Below are positions 1 through 8,640 of a stretch of DNA of 64,000 bases, piece after piece (position 1 is the first letter of the stretch; the number at the start of each line of letters is the position of its first letter). The stretch is from Rhodococcus sp. 4CII (GTDB lineage Bacteria; Actinomycetota; Actinomycetes; Mycobacteriales; Mycobacteriaceae), in assembly GCF_014256275.1 (NCBI RefSeq), contig NZ_JACCFE010000002.1:124001-188000 (forward strand). Direction: 5' to 3'. The notes under the pieces were generated by a model. The model saw nothing but the letters and a program-made list of their open reading frames with translations. It was not told where the DNA came from and made no database searches. Position numbers and translations under genes: made by a program.

Positions 1-342
1 GCCCGCGCCTACCCGGAACGGGAGTTGCATCTGGTCATGGACAACTACGCCACTCACAAGAAGGCCGAAGTCCGCACGTGGTTGGCCGAACATCCCCGTA
101 TCCATGTGCATTTCACACCCACCTCGGCATCGTGGATGAACCTGGTGGAGGTGTGGTTCGGGATCATCGAACGTCAAGCCATTCACCGCGGAACCTTCGG
201 TTCCGTTAGGGATCTGACCACCAAGATCCGTGCCTTCATCAACGGATGGAACACCCGCTGTGCGCCGTTCGTCTGGACCAAGACCGCCGACCAAGTACTA
301 ACCAAAGCGAACCGTCAAGACACTTCAATCACGAGCCACTAG
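1..342 (+). CDS. IS630-family transposase, C-terminal part (cut by window edge)
   Basis: The reading frame is open from base 1 to a TAG stop at 340-342, so only the last 113 codons are present. The peptide has the DDE-superfamily pattern of IS630 transposases: an aspartate in MDNYATHK, then the FTPTSASWMN block followed by the catalytic glutamate in LVEVWF about 30 residues later, and a terminal ING-WN segment. It would cut and join the ends of its insertion sequence. The N-terminal helix-turn-helix half lies outside the window, so I cannot tell whether the element is intact. No terminal inverted repeat could be confirmed after the stop. Confidence 0.85.
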   Translation, partial: ARAYPERELHLVMDNYATHKKAEVRTWLAEHPRIHVHFTPTSASWMNLVEVWFGIIERQAIHRGTFGSVRDLTTKIRAFINGWNTRCAPFVWTKTADQVLTKANRQDTSITSH

Positions 343-343
343 G

Positions 344-1241
344 TTAAGTAATTGAACCGTCTGGGGCGCTTTTGGGGTGGCTCGTAGTCCGCAGAGGGAT
401 AACCTCGTCAGCCGGTACTTCACAACCGAGGGTATCGATGAAGACTGCGACCGGGCCGCGCACACCCGGCTCGAGGACCGCATCCGGTGCCGCAGCGTGG
501 GCGCCGCCCCATGCCAAGAGAGATGCCGTCAACTCATACGGATGGGTCCAGTGAAGGCCGTCGTGGCCAGTGCCCGGCCGGAGTTGTCGCGGGCGACGTC
601 GATCACCGGCGAGCGGCCGTCACTGTTCGGCTCGCGGTGCGCGTGGGGTAACCGCTCGGACAGCCACGTCAGGGCGGTCCGCGCTGGCGCCGATCGCAGG
701 AGCGGGATTTGAAGCGCAGTGGCCGTGCGTATCGGACGCGTCCATCGCCCCAACCACCCCATGCACACGTCGATACTCTCCAACTGCGGAGAGACTTCCG
801 ACAGGCCGAGATGCACCGAGCCGGCGATGGTCATCGCCGCACGCCTCACACCCGCATAGCGGAAGGTGCGGACCCGCTCGCCGACACGCTCGTCAACCAG
901 GCGGGCGGGAGCCCCGATGTGAGGGCGGCGATAGGCGAACGCAGTATCAGTCGCCGCAGCCACCAGCGTCTGCCGGGTACCCCCCGTGGTTAGGGTGAAG
1001 ACATCGCGCAGGGTGCTTCGGTAGCGCAGTACGTCACCCTGGCCCGCACGCGTGAGAAAGTAGCCGACCTCGAGTCGGGTCGCCCGCTCCCCCGCGCTCG
1101 TCAACGCAAGCGCGCCGGCAAGGTTACCCGGCACATACACCCGATCAAGGACGGTGACTCACCCCGTGTGAGCAGTTCCTGGAGCACTCGCCGCCCGGTG
1201 TACCCCGTTGCGCCCAGCAGTACGATTCTGCGCTTGTCCAC
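344..1241 (-). pseudogene. Saccharopine dehydrogenase-like / enoyl reductase-like oxidoreductase, decayed
   Basis: The minus strand holds pieces of one Rossmann oxidoreductase in different frames. An N-terminal strand with the dinucleotide motif LLGATGYTGRRVL begins at a GTG near 1241. The next recognisable piece starts near 1140 with VPGNLAGALALTSAGE, which belongs to the C-terminal part of this family. A further frame change near 530 leads into the tail (TASLLAWGGAHAA). Family members are about 390 residues, so most of the middle is deleted. It can make no working enzyme. The family assignment is from recall of these motifs. Confidence 0.6.
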
Positions 1242-1651
1242 GGCTTCGCCTTTCGGATGATTTTTACGGCGACTTGCGTTCACCGCCAGTCGTCTGTCTC
1301 GAGCCTGGTGCCGTATCGCAACTCCCCCAGGAACAGGCACGTTGACCGCTTACAGGCGGAACCAAGCAGCGCGTGGGCGACCTGTCGGCTCACGTTCCGT
1401 ACTCCGAGCGGTCCGTGGTGTGTAACGCCGACACAGCTCGGCTCGTGGTCATGTATCACCTCGTATTCCGGGTGACGGACGCAGGCCAGTCCCTTACTGT
1501 CCTCGGACATTCGGAGGGATCAACGGGTCGACGGCCTCATCGCCTGGAACACAATCACCGGGGGGCACCTCACCGGCCGGCACCGACGACTTCCGCAGTC
1601 AGAACTTGTCCCCGAGTGACAGTGCTGGGGGCAGATCCGGCCCACCGCTAA
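1242..1651. other. No recognisable gene
   Basis: Short frames exist on both strands, but none resembles a known protein or carries a convincing ribosome binding site. The stretch separates the decayed oxidoreductase from the tandem repeat. Confidence 0.5.
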
Positions 1652-1887
1652 AATGCTGGCCTCCGACTGTGGTCGTGGGCGACGTGTGACGATTCGCCGA
1701 GGGGACGGAGAATGCTGGCCTCCGACTGTGGTCGTGGGCGACGTGTGACGATTCGCCGAGGGGACGGAGAATGCTGGCCTCCGACTGTGGTCGTGGGCGA
1801 CGTGTGACGATTCGCCGAGGGGACGGAGAATGCTGGCCTCCGACTGTGGTCGTGGGCGACGTGTGACGATTCGCCGAGGGGACGGAG
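1652..1887. repeat. Tandem array, 4 x 59 bp
   Basis: Copies start at 1652, 1711, 1770 and 1829, each beginning AATGCTGGCCTCCGACTG and ending GGGGACGGAG. A fifth copy begins at 1888 and diverges after six bases. The four copies look identical, so the array is recent or kept uniform. 59 is not a multiple of three, so it does not encode a repeated peptide. Each unit has a short GTCG-TGGG-CGAC hairpin. It lies just downstream of the quinone reductase stop. Confidence 0.95.
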
Positions 1888-1937
1888 AATGCTCGTCTTC
1901 GTCTGGCATGATCGCCACGCTGTCCGCGGAGGATCGC

Positions 1938-2939
1938 TCATCCGATCTTGATGACGACCTTGCCCTTTGCACGGCCCTGTTCGACGTACGCGAGAGCCTC
2001 TTTGGTCGATTCGAAGGGAAAGACCCGGTCCACCACGGGACGTATGACGCCCGCATCGATGACGGTCGCGAGCTCGGCCAGTTGGTCGCCACTCGACTTC
2101 ATGAACAGGAACGAGTAGGTGACTTTGTGACGTTTCGCTTTCCGTCTGATCGGAAAGCTCAACAGGCGCATCACTTGTTGCATGAGCCAGTTCAATCCGG
2201 CCTCTTTCGCGAAATCACGATCGGGCGGACCGGCAATCGAGATGACCTTCCCGCCCGGTTTGAGGACGCGGAGCGATTTTTCGAGGGTCTGGCCGCCGAG
2301 AGTGTCCACTACCAGATCGTAGTCGTGCAGGATCGCGGCGAAATCGTCCTTCTTGTAGTCGATGACGACATCGGCACCGAGCCCTTGCACCCATTCGGTG
2401 TTCGCGGTGCTGGTGGTCGTGGCCACGGTCGCGCCCAGGTGCTTGGCCAGTTGAATCGCGAAGGTGCCCACTCCGCCCGAGCCGGCGTGGATGAGAACCT
2501 TCTGCCCTGCCTGCAGATTCGCTCGCTCGATCAGCGCTTGCCACGCGGTCAGGCCGACCAGCGGGACCGACGCCGCCTCCTCCATGCTCATCGTTCGCGG
2601 CTTGAGCGCCACGTCTTCTTCGTTCATGGCAATGAATTCTGCGAAAGCACCGATCCGGTTTTTGTCCGGGCGCGCGTAGACCTCGTCGCCGGCCTTCAAC
2701 CGCTGCACCCCGGGTCCGACCCGGACGACGACACCGGCCAAGTCGTTGCCCAAAACGAGGGGGAGGCGGTACGGCAGAATCGGTTTGAGCTTCCCGTCTC
2801 TGATTCGCAGATCCAAGGGGTTCACACTGGCGGCGTGAATCTGAACCAGGACGTCATTGTCGCGCAACGAGGGGTCGGGCATCTCGCCCGCCCGTATCCC
2901 GTCATTGTTCCCGTAACGGTCGAGAACGAACGCCTTCAT
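1938..2939 (-). CDS. Zinc-independent NADPH:quinone oxidoreductase (MDR family)
   Basis: A 333-residue medium-chain dehydrogenase/reductase of the quinone-reductase type. It has an N-terminal GroES-like domain (PLVLGNDLAGVVVRVG) and a nucleotide-binding motif HAGSGGVGTFAIQLAKHLGA. It lacks the cysteine and histidine ligands of zinc alcohol dehydrogenases. It would use NAD(P)H to reduce quinones or activated double bonds in the cytoplasm. The start at MKAFVLDRYG is chosen because AGGA lies eight bases upstream and it matches the usual family N-terminus; the frame stays open far upstream without homology. It is the last gene of the tetR-SDR-reductase arm, 119 bases after the SDR. The physiological substrate is unknown. 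Confidence 0.85.
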   Translation of the reverse strand: MKAFVLDRYGNNDGIRAGEMPDPSLRDNDVLVQIHAASVNPLDLRIRDGKLKPILPYRLPLVLGNDLAGVVVRVGPGVQRLKAGDEVYARPDKNRIGAFAEFIAMNEEDVALKPRTMSMEEAASVPLVGLTAWQALIERANLQAGQKVLIHAGSGGVGTFAIQLAKHLGATVATTTSTANTEWVQGLGADVVIDYKKDDFAAILHDYDLVVDTLGGQTLEKSLRVLKPGGKVISIAGPPDRDFAKEAGLNWLMQQVMRLLSFPIRRKAKRHKVTYSFLFMKSSGDQLAELATVIDAGVIRPVVDRVFPFESTKEALAYVEQGRAKGKVVIKIG

Positions 2940-3058
2940 CGTTTTTCCTATCTCGTGTCTTACTATCCCCAACAAGGGCCTTCGCCTTTTCGCGCGTCCT
3001 TCGACCCGCACCTTCGGGGATGTACTCGTGCCGCCATCGCGGCCGGACATCATTTCAC

Positions 3059-3967
3059 TCAGATACGCACTGGTGACTGCGCTCGTTGCCGCTCGGGCGA
3101 GGTGAATGCTGGAACGAGTTGGTCGTTGCGGCCCAAGGCGGCGACTTCGGTCTCGAGGGACGGAATTGTCGCGGCCGCGAACCTCCGCGTCCAGGGCCAC
3201 ACCAGCGGCGAGTTGAGAAGTGCCTTGGCCCAGTTGGCGATGGCGACGGCGCGAGGAACGTAGACGCGACCGCGTCGGTACGCGAGTCCGTCCACGATGG
3301 CTGCGGCCACGCGGTCGACACTGGTCGTGACGTTGCCCGGATACGGCAGGCGCCGGCGCATCTGCTTGAAGGAGGGAATGTCGGCCTCGGCACCGCGGAC
3401 CAGGTCGGTGTCTATCCAGGAGGGATGGACAAGGCCGACGGTGATCCCGAGATGGGCCACCTCCGCGCGATAGGCGAGGGCGAGGGACTCGACCCCGGCC
3501 TTGCTCGCCCCGTACGAGGCCAGGCCCCCGATCGAGGTGAACGACAACGCGGACGCCACGATCAGCACGTGGCCCCCGCTTTGCTGTAGGTGGGGTGTCG
3601 CGTGCTTGAGGGTGCGGAACACGCCGTTGAGGTTGATGTCCACCACCCGCTCGAAGGACGCCTCGTCCGCGTATCGCATCGTGCCGTACGCGGCCACTCC
3701 GGCGTTGGCGACGACCAGGTCGACGCCGTTCATGATGCCGGCGCACTCGTCGATCGCGGACTTCAGCGCGTTGCTGTCGCGCACGTCTGCCTCGCACCAA
3801 TGCACCGACGGACCGAGTTCCTCGGCCAGGGCGCGCAGCCTGTCGGGTTCGAGTCCGATCAGGGCGACCCGTGCACCCTGGGCCGCGGCGAGGCGGGCCA
3901 CCTTCTCGCCGATGCCGCGCGCGGCTCCGGTGACGATTATTTTCCGGCCCACCAGATCTCGTTTCAT
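3059..3967 (-). CDS. Short-chain dehydrogenase/reductase
   Basis: A 302-residue classical SDR. The cofactor motif TGAARGIG is near residues 13-20, NAG follows near 90, and the catalytic Ser...YGASK set is near 140-160. The C-terminal extension (about 50 residues after the core) is typical of SDRs acting on lipophilic or CoA-linked substrates. It would oxidise or reduce a hydroxyl/keto group with NAD(P). The start codon lies eight bases from a perfect palindrome that also occurs beside the divergent operon, so this gene is probably repressed by the neighbouring TetR protein. The substrate cannot be read from the sequence. Confidence 0.85.
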   Translation of the reverse strand: MKRDLVGRKIIVTGAARGIGEKVARLAAAQGARVALIGLEPDRLRALAEELGPSVHWCEADVRDSNALKSAIDECAGIMNGVDLVVANAGVAAYGTMRYADEASFERVVDINLNGVFRTLKHATPHLQQSGGHVLIVASALSFTSIGGLASYGASKAGVESLALAYRAEVAHLGITVGLVHPSWIDTDLVRGAEADIPSFKQMRRRLPYPGNVTTSVDRVAAAIVDGLAYRRGRVYVPRAVAIANWAKALLNSPLVWPWTRRFAAATIPSLETEVAALGRNDQLVPAFTSPERQRAQSPVRI

Positions 3968-3974
3968 AAAGCGA

Positions 3975-3991
3975 ATATAACTTCGTTATAT
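3975..3991. promoter_or_regulatory. TetR operator, SDR side
   Basis: Perfect palindrome ATATAAC-TTC-GTTATAT immediately upstream of the SDR start. Closely related palindromes at 4881-4893 and 4903-4915 share the ATAAC-NNN-GTTA core. Its position over the likely promoter suits repression. Confidence 0.75.
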
Positions 3992-4067
3992 GATGGGCGC
4001 AATGCCCCGCATCAATTCCACATGACTCACCGACCCCGCCCGCCTCCCGAGCCGCGGCGCCGCGGTC

Positions 4068-4781
4068 TCAATATCGAGCGCCGGCCGACCTGGCGCCCTC
4101 CAGTGCACCCGCGGCGTACAGGCGCACGACCCGGTCGTGCGAGGACTGGGCACGCTTGCGGGTGTCGCCGAGCCCGACGGCGAAATTCACCCCCATCGGC
4201 AGCAGCACCTGGGTCACCGCGTCGTTGAAGTCGGCGAAGTGCTCGCCGAGCTCGAGGGTGATGTAACCGTGCACGAAGCTCCACAACTGCGCGGCGACGA
4301 CCTCCGGTTCCTGTTGCCGGACCCGGCCGGAGTTCACCAGGCGGGCGCAGGCATCGGTGATCCGCGCGTACGCGTCCCGGAACGCGGGTGACTGCCCGCT
4401 CAGGCGCATGTCCGACTCGAGCGGTCGGTACGTCGCGCGGGTGGACAGCCCGAACATCAGGTCGTACAGGTGAGGGCTCTTCCGCGCGATTCGCCGGCAC
4501 GTCAAGGCCAGCGTGAACAGGTCCGCGATCGGGTCCTCCGTCACCGGTACCCGGGAGAACGCGTCGCCGAGTTCGGTGAAGCCGTGCTCGACCACCGCAC
4601 GGATGAGCTCGGGAATGCCCCCGAAGTGGCTGTAGACGACCATCGTCGACAACCCGGTCGCCGTGGCCACCGTCCGCGCCTTGATCGCGGCCGGCCCCTG
4701 CTCGGCCAGCAGGCCGATCGTGGCCCGAATGAGCCTCTCGGGAACACTCTCGGACACCGAAACCGCTGATTTGTCTTGCAT
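4068..4781 (-). CDS. TetR-family transcriptional regulator
   Basis: A 237-residue regulator. The N-terminal helix-turn-helix (residues about 15-60) has the family pattern ending in GLSTMVVYSHFGGIPELIRAVVEHGF. The C-terminal half is an all-helical ligand domain of the type often found in acyl-CoA or lipid-responsive regulators. It lies between its two presumed target arms: the SDR and quinone reductase genes downstream on the same strand, and the hydratase operon on the other strand. Palindromes sharing ATAAC-NNN-GTTAT stand at both borders, so it very likely binds these and controls both sides including itself. The inducing ligand is unknown; a CoA thioester is a guess from the neighbours. 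Confidence 0.88.
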   Translation of the reverse strand: MQDKSAVSVSESVPERLIRATIGLLAEQGPAAIKARTVATATGLSTMVVYSHFGGIPELIRAVVEHGFTELGDAFSRVPVTEDPIADLFTLALTCRRIARKSPHLYDLMFGLSTRATYRPLESDMRLSGQSPAFRDAYARITDACARLVNSGRVRQQEPEVVAAQLWSFVHGYITLELGEHFADFNDAVTQVLLPMGVNFAVGLGDTRKRAQSSHDRVVRLYAAGALEGARSAGARY

Positions 4782-4880
4782 TTCTCCACCTGACTCGGGC
4801 TGCCCAACGACGCGAACGAGAGGGTTGTCCGTTACCTCCCGGACGCCTCACTACTGTCCGGGCACTCTTGCCGCCTCTCG

Positions 4881-4915
4881 ATAACCTCGTTATAGTAAGC
4901 CGATAACGAAGTTAC
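4881..4915. promoter_or_regulatory. Two TetR operators in the tetR / hydratase intergenic region
   Basis: ATAAC-CTC-GTTAT at 4881-4893 is a perfect palindrome, and ATAAC-GAA-GTTAC at 4903-4915 has one mismatch. They lie 22 bases apart, two helical turns, between the divergent tetR and hydratase genes. Both match the SDR-side palindrome at 3975-3991. Confidence 0.75.
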
Positions 4916-4987
4916 CGCGAGTGGTGTCGGTCACGGCGCTCCGCACCGTCGCCTCTTCCCCCGAAGCCTCACGGAAGCAGAAATCTC

Positions 4988-5956
4988 ATGACACACGAAA
5001 GCAAGGGCCATCTCGAGGTCGAGGACCGCGGGGACGTGTTGATCGTGCGGGTCGACGGCGGCCCGCACAGCCTGTTCGGTCTCGACATCGCCAATCAGCT
5101 CGACGAGTTGGTGGACCGGGTCGACCGCGACGCCGGCGTTCACGCGGTCGTGTTCACCGGGACGCGTCCGGGCCGGTTCGTCAGCCACGCCGATGTCCGG
5201 TGGCTGCAGGAAGAGGGGGCCGCGGTGCCGCCGTTGGGCCGGCGCGGAGCCTCCGCGATCGCGCGGGTGGCCAGGGGCGCCGACCGCGCGCGTCTCCTCG
5301 AACCCGTGGTCCGCAAGACCCCACTGTGGGGGGCCGTCCAGCTCGACCGGCTGCACGCGACATTTCTGCGGATGAACGCCAGCGGCGTCATCTTCGTTGC
5401 GGCACTGAATGGTTCGGCTCTCGGCCTCGGCGCGGAGTTCGCCTGGGCCTGCGACCTGAGGGTCATGGCCGACGGGGACTTCTTCATCGGCCAGCCCGAA
5501 GTGCTCCTGGGCATCAATCCGGGCGGCGGCGGCACCCAGCGCCTCACCCGGCTGATCGGACCCCACCGATCCCTCGTCGCGATCCTCGAGGGCAAGCCGT
5601 TCACCCCCGCACAGGCCCTCGCCAACGGCGCCGTCGACGAGGTCGTCGACGAGGCCGACGTGATCACCCGGGCCACCGAACTCGGCACCTACCTCGGCTC
5701 ACGGCCGAGAGAGGCGCTCGCCGCGATCAAGCGGTCGGTGTACTTCGGCGGCTCGATGTCACTGACGGAAGGCCTGCACGTCGAGCGCACCGAGTTCCTC
5801 GGCACCGATCAGTCCGACGACGGCCAGCAACTGATGCTCGACTACCTCGAGACCACCGCCGCCACCGGCGAGCTGCCCCTCTACAACCCGGACACCTACA
5901 AGCAGGCCCTCGAAGCAGGCCGGGTCCCCGGGCCTCACTCGACCAACGGACGGTAA
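4988..5956 (+). CDS. Enoyl-CoA hydratase/isomerase family protein
   Basis: A 322-residue crotonase-fold protein. The oxyanion-hole segment is NGSALGLGAEFAWACDLRVMA, and the second conserved block is QPEVLLGINPGGGGTQRLTRLIG, where the glutamate is a likely catalytic acid/base. It is 50-60 residues longer than a simple hydratase because of an insert at about residues 75-125. It would hydrate or isomerise an enoyl-CoA in the cytoplasm. It opens a tight operon with a hydrolase (five-base gap) and an acyl-CoA ligase, and two TetR operators lie in front of it. The insert may set an unusual acyl substrate; which one is not visible. Confidence 0.85.
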   Translation: MTHESKGHLEVEDRGDVLIVRVDGGPHSLFGLDIANQLDELVDRVDRDAGVHAVVFTGTRPGRFVSHADVRWLQEEGAAVPPLGRRGASAIARVARGADRARLLEPVVRKTPLWGAVQLDRLHATFLRMNASGVIFVAALNGSALGLGAEFAWACDLRVMADGDFFIGQPEVLLGINPGGGGTQRLTRLIGPHRSLVAILEGKPFTPAQALANGAVDEVVDEADVITRATELGTYLGSRPREALAAIKRSVYFGGSMSLTEGLHVERTEFLGTDQSDDGQQLMLDYLETTAATGELPLYNPDTYKQALEAGRVPGPHSTNGR

Positions 5957-5961
5957 CCGCC

Positions 5962-6909
5962 ATGGCCACCAAGAAGCCCTACACCCGCCACGACGTCCTC
6001 TTCTCCTCCGGCGACAGCTCCTGCGCCGCATGGCTCTACCTCCCCACCGGAGTGACCTCGCCCCCCGTCGTCATCCTCGGACACGGCCTCGGTGCCACCC
6101 GCGAGATGCGCCTGGACGCCTTCGCCGAACAGTTCGCCAAGGCCGGCATTGCCGCCTTCGCCTTCACCTACCGGCACTTCGGCGACAGCGGCGGTGAACC
6201 CCGTCAGCTCCTGTCGATCAAGAAACAGCTCGCCGACTGGGATGCCGCCATCGCGTGGGTGAAGACTCGACCCGGCCTCGACAACACCCGCATCGCGATC
6301 TGGGGCAGCTCCTTCGGCGGTGGCCACGCCATCACCGTCGCCGCACGCCACCCGGAACTGCGCGCCGCCATCGCGCAGTGCCCATTCACCGACGGGCTCG
6401 CCTCCGCGCTCGCACTCGGCCCAACCGCCAGCCTGAAGGCGGCCCCCGTGATCGCCCGGGACCTGGTGGCCAAGGGCCGCCGCAGAGCACCGGTGACGAT
6501 TCCCCTCGCCGGCGCCCCCGGTTCGCTGGCACTGATGAACGCCCCGGACGCGCTGCCCGGCTACCGGGCGATCGTCCCGGCCCGCACAACGTTCCGCAAC
6601 GAGGTGGCCGCCCGCGTCATTCCCAGCCTCGTCACCTACCGGCCCGGGCGCGTGGCCAAGAACATCGACATCCCGATCCTGTTCTGCATCAGCACCACCG
6701 ACACCGTCACCCCACCCGCCCAAACCCTCCGATACGCGCGCACCGCACCGCGGGGTGAGATCAAGACCTACGACGCCGGCCACTTCGACTTCTACCTCGG
6801 CGAACCCTTCGAGGCCCTGGCCCGCGACCAGATCGAATTCCTCACCCGCCACCTCGCCCCGGCACCCGCCACCGCCGCCCCTGGCCGAATCGCACCGCAC
6901 CGAAGGTGA
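5962..6909 (+). CDS. Alpha/beta hydrolase
   Basis: A 315-residue alpha/beta hydrolase. The nucleophile elbow is GSSFGGGH, an early HG-GxG-type oxyanion segment is ILGHGLGATREMRLD, and a C-terminal aspartate (STTDTVTPP) and histidine (DAGHFDFYLGEPF) complete the triad. It has no signal peptide, so it acts in the cytoplasm, perhaps as a thioesterase or ester hydrolase on an intermediate of the pathway. ATG at 5962 is chosen; the frame remains open further upstream inside the hydratase gene but without homology. Its stop overlaps the GTG start of the ligase gene by four bases, so the two are translationally coupled. Confidence 0.85.
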   Translation: MATKKPYTRHDVLFSSGDSSCAAWLYLPTGVTSPPVVILGHGLGATREMRLDAFAEQFAKAGIAAFAFTYRHFGDSGGEPRQLLSIKKQLADWDAAIAWVKTRPGLDNTRIAIWGSSFGGGHAITVAARHPELRAAIAQCPFTDGLASALALGPTASLKAAPVIARDLVAKGRRRAPVTIPLAGAPGSLALMNAPDALPGYRAIVPARTTFRNEVAARVIPSLVTYRPGRVAKNIDIPILFCISTTDTVTPPAQTLRYARTAPRGEIKTYDAGHFDFYLGEPFEALARDQIEFLTRHLAPAPATAAPGRIAPHRR

Positions 6910-8390
6910 GTACGCCCACCATGAACTTCGCATCGCTGCCCGACCTGCGCGCCGAGTCCGATCCGCACGGCCCCGCGATCTCCGACGCCTCACAGTCACT
7001 CACCAATGCTCAACTGCTCACCCGGGTTCGCGCGGCCGCGCACCACCTCCGGGGCCTCGGAATCGGGCCCGGCGACGTCGTGGCCCTGCGACTGACGAAC
7101 CGCGCCGAGTTCGTGGTGCTGCTGTTCGCCACCTGGCGACTCGGCGCCACCATCACCCCGGTCAACCCGGCCCTGACCGACGCCGAGGTCGCCCGGCAAC
7201 TCGGCGACGCCGGCGCACGCCTGCTGGTCACCGAGGCCGACGCGACCCCGATCACCGGCCTCGCCACACTCGCCGTCGGCACACTGCCCGACGGTCCGGT
7301 GGAATCCGAGCCCGCACCGACCACGGACCCGTCCGCACTGGCCCTGCTGATCTACACCAGCGGCACCACCGGGGTACCGAAAGGCGTCATGCTCGACCAC
7401 GCCAACATCGACGCCATGGCAGAGATGGGAGTCCACGCACTGGGGGTGGGACCGGCCGACCGATGCCTGCTGATCCTGCCGCTCTTCCACGTCAACGGCA
7501 TCGTCGTCAGCGTCCTCACCCCGCTACTCGCCGGCGCCAGCGTCGTCATCGCCGGTCGCTTCGACCCCCGCACCTTCTTCCACCTCGTCGAAACCGAGCG
7601 ACCCACCTACTTCAGCGCGGTCCCAACCATCTACAACATCCTCGCCGCCCTCCCCGGCGACGTCCGCCCCGACACATCGTCCCTGCGATTCGGGGTCTGC
7701 GGCGCCGCCCCCGCCCCGCCCGAGCTGCTGACCCGGTTCGAGGCCCGCTACGGATTCCCCCTCGTCGAGGGATACGGACTCTCCGAAGGAACCTGCGCCA
7801 CCACCCTCAACCCCGTCACCGGCCCGCGGCGCCCCGGCACCGTGGGCATTGCCTTCCCGGGTCAGGAGATACGGATCGTCGACGAGAACGGCGACGAGAT
7901 GGACGCCGGTGTGGACGGTGAGGTCGTGGTGCGCGGCCCCAACATCATGCGCGGCTACCTCGGCCGCCCGGACGAGACCGCCCGCACCGTCGTCGACGGC
8001 TGGCTGCACACCGGCGACGTCGGCCACCTCGACGCGGACGGCTACCTGACCCTGGTCGGACGATCGAAAGACCTGATCATCCGCGGCGGCGAGAACATCT
8101 ATCCCAAGGAGATCGAGGACGTCCTCGCCGGCGACCCGGATGTCCTCGAGGCCGCCGTAATCGGCGTCCCCGACGACAAATGGGGCGAGGTCGTCATCGC
8201 CTACGTCCAACCCCGACCCGGCAGGGCCGTGGATCCCACCGCGCTCACCGCACGGTGCGCGCACCACCTCAGCCACTACAAACGCCCGACCTCGATCGTC
8301 GTGGTCGACGCCATCGCCAAGAACGCCGTCGGCAAGATCGACAAGACCACGCTGCGCGCCACCCACGTCGCGGACCAGGCAGTGCCGTAG
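6906..8390 (+). CDS. Acyl-CoA synthetase (AMP-forming)
   Basis: A 494-residue ANL-superfamily ligase of full length. The phosphate loop is YTSGTTGVPKG near residue 150, the adenine motif is EGYGLSEGTCATT, the hinge region is GWLHTGDVGHLDADGYLTLVGRSKD, and the C-terminal catalytic lysine lies in NAVGKIDK. It activates a carboxylic acid as an acyl-AMP and then makes the CoA thioester. It starts with GTG overlapping the preceding stop (GTGA) and ends the TetR-controlled operon. With the hydratase and hydrolase it suggests activation and beta-oxidation-like breakdown of a specific acid. Substrate specificity cannot be told from motifs. Confidence 0.9.
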   Translation: MSTPTMNFASLPDLRAESDPHGPAISDASQSLTNAQLLTRVRAAAHHLRGLGIGPGDVVALRLTNRAEFVVLLFATWRLGATITPVNPALTDAEVARQLGDAGARLLVTEADATPITGLATLAVGTLPDGPVESEPAPTTDPSALALLIYTSGTTGVPKGVMLDHANIDAMAEMGVHALGVGPADRCLLILPLFHVNGIVVSVLTPLLAGASVVIAGRFDPRTFFHLVETERPTYFSAVPTIYNILAALPGDVRPDTSSLRFGVCGAAPAPPELLTRFEARYGFPLVEGYGLSEGTCATTLNPVTGPRRPGTVGIAFPGQEIRIVDENGDEMDAGVDGEVVVRGPNIMRGYLGRPDETARTVVDGWLHTGDVGHLDADGYLTLVGRSKDLIIRGGENIYPKEIEDVLAGDPDVLEAAVIGVPDDKWGEVVIAYVQPRPGRAVDPTALTARCAHHLSHYKRPTSIVVVDAIAKNAVGKIDKTTLRATHVADQAVP

Positions 8391-8397
8391 CAGCCGA

Positions 8398-8592
8398 ATG
8401 TCCTGCAGGCGAACCGCCGCGAATTCAGCGCGTCGAGAACCCGCGCGTTCCGAGTTCGAGGCGATCCGGGCCGCCGGCTTCAGGCACGCCACCGTGCGGC
8501 TCCGGGACCAGTCGGCGAGACCGCCATTGTGGTGGCAGACCTTTGGGCTGGAGTGCATCGATATGCCCGGCTACGGGTACACGGACTCGTGA
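8398..8592 (+). other. Possible 3' fragment of an unknown gene
   Basis: A short frame reads FEAIRAAGFRHATVRLRD and then WWQTFGLECIDMPGYGYTDS. It looks protein-like but has no recognisable start or family. It is probably the broken tail of a lost gene, squeezed between the ligase and ybdK. Confidence 0.2.
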
Positions 8593-8640
8593 CGCAGACA
8601 ACGCCCCAGCGGCGTAGACGATCCTGGTCAGGAGCAGAGC

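Noticed and set aside
1652..1887. CRISPR array
   Set aside because: The 59-bp units follow each other directly with no variable spacers and no cas genes are present.
1830..3263. Long plus-strand frame opposite the quinone reductase gene
   Set aside because: It is the antisense shadow of a high-GC gene; the peptide is low in hydrophobic structure and matches nothing.
2940..3800. N-terminal extension of the quinone reductase to 620 residues
   Set aside because: The extra 287 residues lie antisense-frame within the SDR gene and are Arg-rich without homology; a good ribosome site precedes the internal ATG at 2939.
3975..4915. Similarity of ATAACTTCG... and ...CGAAGTTA to loxP arms
   Set aside because: The sequence is a short palindrome with a three-base centre repeated near TetR-controlled promoters; there is no eight-base spacer between 13-bp arms, and no Cre-like gene is nearby.
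4921..5960. Plus-strand frame extending the hydrolase upstream through the hydratase gene
   Set aside because: The translation is Arg/Pro-rich shadow coding; the hydratase frame has clear family motifs.
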